A stretch of 41,000 bases of DNA from Apostichopus japonicus (Eukaryota; Echinodermata; Holothuroidea; Aspidochirotida; Stichopodidae), in the NCBI RefSeq assembly GCF_037975245.1, contig NC_092569.1, positions 21,060,001 through 21,101,000 on the forward strand, in the 5' to 3' direction. The position numbers and the translations under genes are program-made. Positions 33,965-41,000 of the stretch are shown piece by piece. A model generated the notes under the pieces. The model was not told the DNA's origin and searched no databases. It saw only the letters and a list, made by a program, of their open reading frames with translations. Position 1 is the first letter of the stretch. Each line of letters starts with the position of its first letter.

Positions 33965-36900
33965 TTACTCCGTACTTTCCACAAGAACAACTAATTTGTG
34001 AATAGGTCTTTCCAAACATACTACGGGACCTGTACGTTTGCCCCTTTTATCTAGAGTAGAACTCATATTAATCTTAACCTTACGTACACGACCATCATGA
34101 TCGACAATTGTTTGACTGATTCTAGCTAATTGCCAGCGGTTTCTCGGGGTATTTTTGTCCTCAACAATCACAATGTCACCTACTTTCATGTTACGAGTAT
34201 GGGAAACCCATTTTTGCCGTGGCTGTAGACTCAATAGGTATTCTTTTCTCCAGCGGGTCCAAAATTCATTGACCAAGTATTGTACTCGACGCCATCTTTT
34301 ACGACAATATAAGTCGGCTGACTGAAACGCACCGGGAGGGGGAAGTAAGACCTTAGATTTCTGTGTGAGTAAGTGATTGGGAGTTAAGGGTTCTAAAGAC
34401 CTGGGATCGTTCAAATTATCAGTGGTGAGAGGCCGACTGTTGACAATAGCAGCCACCTCATATACGAAGGTCCTCAAACTCTCATCATCTAATTGTGTAC
34501 CCATACCATCGATCATAGAAGCTAGCACACTCCGCACAGTGCGAATCTGGCGCTCCCAAACGCCACCCATGTGGCTCGCATCTGGTACGTTTAACTTGAA
34601 TGCAAAGAAATCGCAATCATGCTCCAGAAGAAAATGCTTTATTTTACTATTATCCATCTCATTTAAAGCTTTCTGGAGCTCGTTTCTTGCCCCAATGAAG
34701 TTAGTACCTTGATCGGAACGAAGCTGTTTAATAGGCCCTCGTATGGCTAAAAAACGCCGTAACGCATTCGGAAAGGAATCTGTGGTAAGGGAATTCGCTA
34801 TTTCAATATGGATAGCTCTGGATGCCATGCAGGTAAACAGCGCACCATAACGCTTCAGTTCCTTTCGACCCTCTTTAACAAAGAAAGGCCCAAAATAATC
34901 TACACCACAATAGGTAAAGGGGGTGGATGGATCTACCCTATCCGATGGTAAGTCGGCCATTTTCTGTACTTGAGCCTTACCACGCAGTTTTATACACGTT
35001 ACACATCTGTGGATTTGGCTAGATACTGCAGAACTGCAACCAATTATCCAGTACCCGTTACTCCTTATCTCGTTCGTGGTAATACCACGTCCCTGGTGCT
35101 TGACCCTTTCATGAAAGTAACGAATCAATAAATTGGTTATATGATGTTTACGAGGTAGAACAATTGGGTGCTTAAATGTAATAGAGACGTGAGCCCTACC
35201 TAAACGCCCCCCTACACGTATAATACCATCCTCGCCGATGAATGGGTCGAGGCGATATAAAAGACTGGACCCTTTCAACACCTTGCCAGTTTCTTGGGTC
35301 TTACTAGTTAGGCTTTTGAATTCACTTACAAAATATCTCATTTGAACTGCCCTGACAATTTCTAATTCAGCCTGAAGAAAATCGTTTGCTGTTAGCTGCT
35401 TATGGAGGGGAGCAGACTGAATTTTTGAGTCATTTCGTAATCTCAACCGAGACTTCAATTTCAAACAGAGCGCAACTGCTTGTTTTGCTCTATACCAATT
35501 AGAAATATGATTCAGACGCTCGGGTTCAAAGAAGCTGGGGGAGTTATCAGAGCGTGTAATTAAAACCTGTGCATTTGCCAGTTCTTGGTCAGTACTAATT
35601 ATTTCTGGCAAGCGCTGTGGTGCATTGGGTATATCCCTCGCCCAGAGAAAGGAGGGCCCTGTAAACCAATTGGATTCACATGTCAATTGAACGGTAGTGA
35701 GCCCTCTAGAGGCAACATCTGCGGGGTTATCAGTGGTACTAACGTACCTCCACTGTTCTGGGCTGGAATGATCCCGTATTTGTTGTACCCGATTTGCAAC
35801 AAACACCTTAAACCTCCTTGCGTCATTTTGGATGTACCCCAATACAACTTGACTATCCGTCCAGAAATACTCTGAAATATCTTCAAATTCGAGTTCTCGA
35901 ACCAAGTGAGAACTAATCTTAACGGACAACAAAGCAGCTGTTAATTCTAGACGGGGCATAGTAATGGGTTTGAGTGGCACGACTCTAGACTTTCCCATAA
36001 CTAATGAACAGTGAACCCTGCCCTCGAAATCTTTCAAACGTAGGTATGAACACTGGCCATATCCTGTTGTACTTGCATCGGAAAAATGATGCAATTCGAC
36101 CGATTGGACTACAAAATTGGGTGGTTTGAAACATCTTTTGACCTCAAGATTTTCCAATCGGTACAAGCTGTCTCTCCACCTTTCCCAACGAGGTCTTAGG
36201 GCACTGGGGAGGGGAGAATCCCAGTCTAAATGCTCACTGCACATCTCCTGAAGTATTTGTTTCCCTACTAACACAACGGGAGCTAAAAACCCTAATGGGT
36301 CGTAAACCGAGCTTACAGTGGAAAGGATACCTCTCCTAGTGAGTGGTTTATCCTGTAAGGAAATTCGAAACTGGAACGTATCTGATTCTACGCACCAGTA
36401 CACACCCAAGGCTCTCTCTATATTACTACTGTTGTACATTACATTAAGGTCCTTAACACCCTTAGAGTGTTCTTCAGGGGGGAGGGTACCCATAACCTTC
36501 GTGGAATTTGATGTGAACTTGTGCAGTTTCAGACCAACACGTTGACACAGTAATTTTGACCTATTAATCAAATGGGCTGCCTCATCTTCAGTGGCAACGG
36601 ACTTAAGTCCGTCATCGACGTAGAAATTATGGCGGATGAAGTCACCAACATCAGACCCATATTCCTTCTCGTGATCAATAGCACTTTGTTTCAACCCAAA
36701 ATTAGCACAGCCTGGAGAGGATGTTGCACCAAACAGGTGAACCCTCATTCTATACTCGACTGGATCTGACTGGAGATCCCCATTCTCCCACCATAGGAAT
36801 CTTAAGAAGTCTCTGTGCTCCGGGTTTACACTGAACTGGTGAAACATGGCCTTAATATCACACATGAAAGCGACTGGTTCATGTCTAAAACGACACAGGA

Positions 36901-39900
36901 CCCCAATAAGAGTATTCGTAAGATTAGGACCCTGGAGCAAATACTGATTAAGGCACTGACCTTTGAACCTTGCACTACAATCAAACACAACTCTAAGTTT
37001 GTCAGGTTTTTTGGGGTGATACACTCCATGGTGTGGAATGTAATTAATTCCACCATTTGTCCCTACAATTTCCTCCTGGGGAACCCTTTCGGCATACCGT
37101 TCACTTAGAAGGTCTTTCATGAAGGCTTCGTACTTTGCCCTATACTTTGTATCTAATCTAAAGCGCCGCTCAAGCCGCCGCAAGAAATGAAGCGCTAGAT
37201 CTTTGTTGTCAGGAAGTCGGGGGTTTGAGGTTTTAAATGGCAAAGGCATCTCATAATGACCATCAGCAGTCTGATGAATCCCATCTCTTAATTTTGAGAG
37301 GAACTTGAAATCGTCCTGAGAATACGCTACTGTATTAAAACTTCTTTCACTAAAATCTGATTCAAGTAATTTCACAATATGAGCGGGGTCGATTTCCTTA
37401 ATTGAGGACTGAAAACATATTTCAATTTTATTTGGCGCGCAATTCTCAAATGACGTTTGACTTGCATTTTGAAATGTGTAGAAAGGGACGTCATAACTCA
37501 GAATGCGATGACTAAAACCGATTGGGTCAGATGATCTATTTTCAACTTGGGTTGGGTCAATAAGTCCAACTATACCCCATCCAATGTCAGTTTTCTGCCC
37601 GTATGGGCCATCCCCGACTGGGGGTATTACTTCCCTAGGTAATAAGGCTTTAGGACAATTATATCCAATTAGCAACCCGATTTCGCAGTCCTGTAAGGGG
37701 ACTAATTCAGAGGAAATTTGATGCAAATGAGGCCACTGTTCAGCCATCTCAGGGGTCGGGATGTGACATTTATTGGCTGGAATAATATTTCTTGAAAAAG
37801 TTACAGGTAGCTCGATCTTGTAGGAACTGTTGTAACCACGTATCGCAAGTCCCTCAAACCGTGTGGTATCAATAGCTTGGTTCTTGGACACCATTGTTGA
37901 CAGCAATATTTTGGTATGATTTCCAACTACTCCTAATTCATTGGGTATACTATCGAGGACGAATGTAGTATCGGACTGTGTGTCCAAAAGGGCATATGTT
38001 AGGATCTCCCTTTGAGGGTTACCACAATGTGACAACCAAACTGGTACTGTAAGGGAACTTTTGCTAATCTCTTTAGTGTTATTCAATTGAGTTACACTAA
38101 CATTACCATTAAGTGAAATGTTTGCTTGGACCCCTTTATCAACGCTCTCAACATTGGGCTTTGGACTTTCCACTATATCCCGATGGAGTGAGGAAGGATG
38201 ATTTTTCTTACACATTTTGCAATCCATTTTCTTCCGACAATCATGAACTCTATGTCCCCGCTTAAGACATCCATAGCAAAGTCCCTTTTCCCTGACGAAA
38301 GCATTTCTTTCGTGCAACGTCATTTCTAGAAAAGTTTTACAGTCATCAATGTGATGCCTTTTTCCACACAGAAAACATTTTAGTTCGTAGAAGTTCCCAT
38401 TTTGAATTGAATTTTGGGTAACACTCGTAGAAAATGCATTCGCCCCAGCCTTACTACGGTCATTCTTGATCATTCCTTGATTACCCCTTAACGCCTGAAT
38501 TGAAATCACTGGATCGCAACTGATATTTGATTCTGTAACCATAAAATCCTTAAATTCTCTGAATGGTGGGAACCCTCTACCCTCCCTTCTTCGTTCGGAA
38601 ACCTTTCTACCCCATCTCGTAATTAACCAATCGGGTAACTTGGAGAGCATTTTGCGATTTTCTCTTACATCATTGAGGACGTTTAAACTATTGGTGATGC
38701 GCATGGCACTTTCGCATTGTCTCAGAAAGTCTGAAAACTTTCTAAGGGCTTCACCATCGCGGGGAGGAATTTTTGGCCAAGTGTCTAACTTATCCCTAAA
38801 GGCATTGGCTATCACGAACGGATCTCCATAACGTTGATCCAGTAGTTGTTTTGCTTCCCCATAGGCCTGGTCAGTACATAAAAGGAAATACCCTTCTACA
38901 GCTTCCCTAGCTAGACCACCCAGGTATTTTTTCAGGTAATGCATTCTTTCTACATGGGGGATGGATCTATGATCAATAAGGCTTTCAAAGGCACTCTTCC
39001 ACCCCAGATACTTTAAGGGATCCCCACAAAATATACCAGGTTCAGGAGGGGGTAGGCGATTCAATGAAGCCTGTTCGCCAAATGCTCTAGCCAAACTCCT
39101 CATTTCAGTTCCCGATTCTTCCTGTTCCCGATTTACCGTTCTGTGACGATTTGTTTCAAAACTAGGCAAACCAAGGGGGTAACACCATGTATTTTGAGTG
39201 TTTGCATTTGAATTCGGGGGATTAGGCCTAGGAGCTGGCTGTGTTGACATATGATTGAATATTTCTGAGCCCATGGTAGTCGTAGGAGGACAAGGTATAT
39301 CCATTAGGGGTTTAAATTCAACAATTGGGTCCTTTGAGTAGGACTCTACTGGTTTAGTTTCTGCTATAGGATTATATGATGAGTAGGATACTAAGTAATC
39401 TTGAACATACTGCCCTTTATTCTCACTCTGGTCAGGGATATCCTCTAATGAAACCTTTGACTCTTGTTCAACCTTTGCAATCGCATCCAATTTAGCTTGA
39501 GCCATTTCAATTTCTCTCATAGTTTGTATTTTTTTCAATGCAGCATTTTGCTTCTCCTCTTGTTCGATGTATTTAAGTTTCGCTTGCAAGGCTGCTCTAT
39601 GACCTTCGAGATCTGCCTTTTTAGAAGCGGTGGACCTTTGAGAAGAGCGCAAGCTGCGAGATGACCGGGAAGATTTGTGACTACTAGACCTATATGACTT
39701 TCGATCTTCGATTTCTTTAATGAGTGCAGCAACGCGTTTGAGTAGATGGTAGTTTTCTGCCTCAACGTTTTCAAATTTAGAGTAATCATTAGGCTTCTCT
39801 GCTATGGTTAGGATTTGATTATAGTCTTCACTAGCGGCTGCAACATCATTCATTATTTGGTCTAGTGAATCGCGCTCTTGTTTCAGGACAGAAACATCCC

Positions 39901-40234
39901 TAGGATCTGCCATTAAGCTTTCAATTTTGATTGCGCAACGCCGCCATTTTGAAACCTTATCCCTCAAACGCCGTTGCCTCTCATCAATTTCATATAAAAG
40001 ACCCTTTTCTGAATATTGTCTTTTACGAGAACTAGAGCGCAAAGCAGTTTCATTTGTCGAACCCTCTAAAGTTCCGGGTATGCCTTGAGCTAGGGGTGGC
40101 TGTAAACTGCTCTGGTCAACTAGGGGAGGGGTTAGGACTAGTTGTGTTTCACTGTGAGTACTCATGGTGCCAATGGTATAAAATAGGATAACAATGTAAA
40201 TTAATAATGCAATTAGAGGTAATCTTAACAACAT
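33965..40234 (-). CDS. BEL/Pao Gag-Pol polyprotein (intact, 2089 codons)
   Basis: One frame encodes the whole replication machinery. N-terminal part: charged coiled-coil and Ser/Arg-rich Gag region (about 70-260), Gag core of the DUF1759 type (about 390-560), and CCHC knuckles C620/C623..C632 and C653-C656-H661-C666, plus C672/C675. Protease: LLDTQSD with D751. Reverse transcriptase: about 1030-1230, with YVDD at 1205-1208. RNase H: D1386, E1430 (MPRLELTAAL) and D1460. Integrase: zinc-binding HHCC ending C1744-V-T-C1747, then D1779, D1841 and E1894 as the DDE triad. A C-terminal region of the DUF5641 type follows. All catalytic residues are present. The first Met precedes a hydrophobic stretch of about 22 residues; Met24 (MSTHSETQL, base 40165) is the more conventional Gag start. 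Confidence 0.95.
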   Translation of the reverse strand: MLLRLPLIALLIYIVILFYTIGTMSTHSETQLVLTPPLVDQSSLQPPLAQGIPGTLEGSTNETALRSSSRKRQYSEKGLLYEIDERQRRLRDKVSKWRRCAIKIESLMADPRDVSVLKQERDSLDQIMNDVAAASEDYNQILTIAEKPNDYSKFENVEAENYHLLKRVAALIKEIEDRKSYRSSSHKSSRSSRSLRSSQRSTASKKADLEGHRAALQAKLKYIEQEEKQNAALKKIQTMREIEMAQAKLDAIAKVEQESKVSLEDIPDQSENKGQYVQDYLVSYSSYNPIAETKPVESYSKDPIVEFKPLMDIPCPPTTTMGSEIFNHMSTQPAPRPNPPNSNANTQNTWCYPLGLPSFETNRHRTVNREQEESGTEMRSLARAFGEQASLNRLPPPEPGIFCGDPLKYLGWKSAFESLIDHRSIPHVERMHYLKKYLGGLAREAVEGYFLLCTDQAYGEAKQLLDQRYGDPFVIANAFRDKLDTWPKIPPRDGEALRKFSDFLRQCESAMRITNSLNVLNDVRENRKMLSKLPDWLITRWGRKVSERRREGRGFPPFREFKDFMVTESNISCDPVISIQALRGNQGMIKNDRSKAGANAFSTSVTQNSIQNGNFYELKCFLCGKRHHIDDCKTFLEMTLHERNAFVREKGLCYGCLKRGHRVHDCRKKMDCKMCKKNHPSSLHRDIVESPKPNVESVDKGVQANISLNGNVSVTQLNNTKEISKSSLTVPVWLSHCGNPQREILTYALLDTQSDTTFVLDSIPNELGVVGNHTKILLSTMVSKNQAIDTTRFEGLAIRGYNSSYKIELPVTFSRNIIPANKCHIPTPEMAEQWPHLHQISSELVPLQDCEIGLLIGYNCPKALLPREVIPPVGDGPYGQKTDIGWGIVGLIDPTQVENRSSDPIGFSHRILSYDVPFYTFQNASQTSFENCAPNKIEICFQSSIKEIDPAHIVKLLESDFSERSFNTVAYSQDDFKFLSKLRDGIHQTADGHYEMPLPFKTSNPRLPDNKDLALHFLRRLERRFRLDTKYRAKYEAFMKDLLSERYAERVPQEEIVGTNGGINYIPHHGVYHPKKPDKLRVVFDCSARFKGQCLNQYLLQGPNLTNTLIGVLCRFRHEPVAFMCDIKAMFHQFSVNPEHRDFLRFLWWENGDLQSDPVEYRMRVHLFGATSSPGCANFGLKQSAIDHEKEYGSDVGDFIRHNFYVDDGLKSVATEDEAAHLINRSKLLCQRVGLKLHKFTSNSTKVMGTLPPEEHSKGVKDLNVMYNSSNIERALGVYWCVESDTFQFRISLQDKPLTRRGILSTVSSVYDPLGFLAPVVLVGKQILQEMCSEHLDWDSPLPSALRPRWERWRDSLYRLENLEVKRCFKPPNFVVQSVELHHFSDASTTGYGQCSYLRLKDFEGRVHCSLVMGKSRVVPLKPITMPRLELTAALLSVKISSHLVRELEFEDISEYFWTDSQVVLGYIQNDARRFKVFVANRVQQIRDHSSPEQWRYVSTTDNPADVASRGLTTVQLTCESNWFTGPSFLWARDIPNAPQRLPEIISTDQELANAQVLITRSDNSPSFFEPERLNHISNWYRAKQAVALCLKLKSRLRLRNDSKIQSAPLHKQLTANDFLQAELEIVRAVQMRYFVSEFKSLTSKTQETGKVLKGSSLLYRLDPFIGEDGIIRVGGRLGRAHVSITFKHPIVLPRKHHITNLLIRYFHERVKHQGRGITTNEIRSNGYWIIGCSSAVSSQIHRCVTCIKLRGKAQVQKMADLPSDRVDPSTPFTYCGVDYFGPFFVKEGRKELKRYGALFTCMASRAIHIEIANSLTTDSFPNALRRFLAIRGPIKQLRSDQGTNFIGARNELQKALNEMDNSKIKHFLLEHDCDFFAFKLNVPDASHMGGVWERQIRTVRSVLASMIDGMGTQLDDESLRTFVYEVAAIVNSRPLTTDNLNDPRSLEPLTPNHLLTQKSKVLLPPPGAFQSADLYCRKRWRRVQYLVNEFWTRWRKEYLLSLQPRQKWVSHTRNMKVGDIVIVEDKNTPRNRWQLARISQTIVDHDGRVRKVKINMSSTLDKRGKRTGPVVCLERPIHKLVVLVESTE

Positions 40235-40567
40235 TTCAGAGTGGCCATACGAGGTTACAAGAATGGTCTGTCAAACGGCTGGAAGGGACTCACTGGTGTA
40301 AAAACGATTATGTACTCTCACCGTTATCGTCCAGTTGATACCACCAGAGCGCTGGGGTTGTTCTTCAATCCGTGATGGATGGTCTCAGGTCTGGATCCCC
40401 CTTTACTGGTACTGTGGCTGGTGGAGGGCGAATAATCGTCGATGTCCGTGGTGGTTTACTCCGGCGACGCTGGCGAAGTCGGGACCGTCGCTTTCCGATC
40501 TTCAAAGGGAGTGGCTGACAGCCCGTCTTGTAGTCTACGACTCTCTTAGGTGGTCTAGAGTTTTCAC
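40235..40567 (-). other. 5' leader of the BEL/Pao element
   Basis: Untranslated leader between the 5' LTR and the polyprotein. The plus-strand open frame across it (40335-40655) is a shadow. Confidence 0.75.
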
Positions 40568-40985
40568 TATAACTGAAGCCATCAAAAAGGACCGAGTCTT
40601 CTACGGAAGGTTGCTCTTTAATTTATTCTTCTTCCTTTGTTCTTTACCTTCGTGAAAACTCTTTGGACTCTTGAAAAATAACGGCTTAGTTGATAGTCTT
40701 AAGGAGTGGCAAAATTTTTATCTGAACAGCATGCATGGTTGTGGTCTGTACAAAGACTTTTCAGTATGTGAGGAATATGCCCAGTGCGAGACGTCTCGGC
40801 TTCTTACACAAAACAATTTAAACTAACTATTGTGCGGTGCTGTCATGCGAAGAATTTCGCATCTGGGAATGGTTGCCATGCAAGATTGCACGAGAATGCT
40901 GCAGAGCTTACAAATTATAAATACGAACAGGTTTAAATATCAATGAATATATTTTACGCGTAGAAATTGTGAATCAACCTTTACA
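40568..40985 (-). repeat. 5' LTR of the BEL/Pao element
   Basis: 418 bases; see the partner LTR at 32750-33167. One mismatch (40938). Confidence 0.95.
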
Positions 40986-40990
40986 ACACT
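40986..40990. repeat. Target-site duplication, right copy (ACACT)
   Basis: Matches 32745-32749. The remaining ten bases to 41000 are gene E intron. Confidence 0.9.
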
Positions 40991-41000
40991 TTCCCTGAAT

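Larger units (their letters stand above)
32750..40985 (-). mobile_element. Complete BEL/Pao LTR retrotransposon
   Basis: 8,236 bases: 5' LTR (40985-40568), leader (40567-40235), one long gag-pol frame (40234-33965), about 800 bases of 3' untranslated sequence, polypurine tract, 3' LTR (33167-32750), and a 5-bp target duplication. The reading frame is uninterrupted and the LTRs are 417/418 identical, so insertion was recent and the copy may still be mobile. It lies in an intron of FREP gene E in sense orientation. No primer-binding site starting TGG abuts the 5' LTR; the first such sequence (TGGTATCAACTGG) is over 200 bases further in, so the priming tRNA is unresolved. Confidence 0.95.

Noticed and set aside
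34377-38831. Plus-strand open frames across the retrotransposon
   Set aside because: All are antisense shadows of the gag-pol frame.
40335-40655. Plus-strand frame over the leader and 5' LTR
   Set aside because: It crosses the LTR boundary and is opposite to the element; no support.

Overview
This is a eukaryotic, AT-rich, intron-bearing window from an animal genome. No bacterial operon logic applies. Secreted fibrinogen-domain lectin genes, an intact BEL/Pao retrotransposon, tRNA-derived SINEs, Penelope-like debris and long (TA)n tracts point to a marine invertebrate. An echinoderm, perhaps a sea cucumber, is my best guess; this is inference and not proven by the sequence.

The host content is a tandem cluster of fibrinogen-related protein (FREP) genes, all on the minus strand, so each reads right to left. 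From left to right: gene C (only signal-peptide exon 768-852; the rest lies left of the window); a dead trypsin-inhibitor-like exon relic (3480-3617); gene A (exons from 14304 down to 8311, 8 coding exons, 536 aa predicted); gene B (28635 down to 19813, 8 coding exons, about 498 aa); and gene E (only its last exon, 32224-32474). I built A and B by reading splice sites: every junction has GT..AG and all phases agree (1,1,1,1,0,0,1). Both encode signal peptide - short Cys-rich segment - Ser/Thr-rich mucin-like segment - TIL-type Cys-rich domain - EGF-like segment - fibrinogen C-terminal domain with an intact Ca-binding D-x-D-N-D loop. The Ser/Thr segment is built from small phase-1 exons around the motif STDEM. 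At least four further copies of one such exon type lie decayed in the introns.

The right end (32750-40985) is a complete 8,236-bp BEL/Pao LTR retrotransposon on the minus strand. It has a 5-bp target duplication, two 418-bp LTRs that differ at one base, and a single uninterrupted 2089-codon frame with gag, zinc knuckles, protease, RT, RNase H and integrase. It sits in the intron just upstream of gene E's last exon, in the same orientation.

Between the genes are older mobile fragments: a LINE endonuclease piece (2150-2544), a LINE 3' end (26993-27376) whose limits are fixed by paralogous empty sites, a Penelope-like GIY-YIG endonuclease remnant (2872-3059), and a tRNA-derived SINE (5202-5443). 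There are also two copies of a tRNA-promoter element carrying a hammerhead-ribozyme-like core (6549-6850 and 18101-18364). A second hammerhead-like family occurs at 2640-2683, 6983-7033 and 18465-18516, with a fold-back derivative at 20311-20371. Most of the long (TA)n tracts abut these ribozyme-bearing pieces. Roughly 1-1.5 kb of 5' flank is shared between genes C and B, and about 1 kb of 3' flank between A and B, recording segmental tandem duplication.
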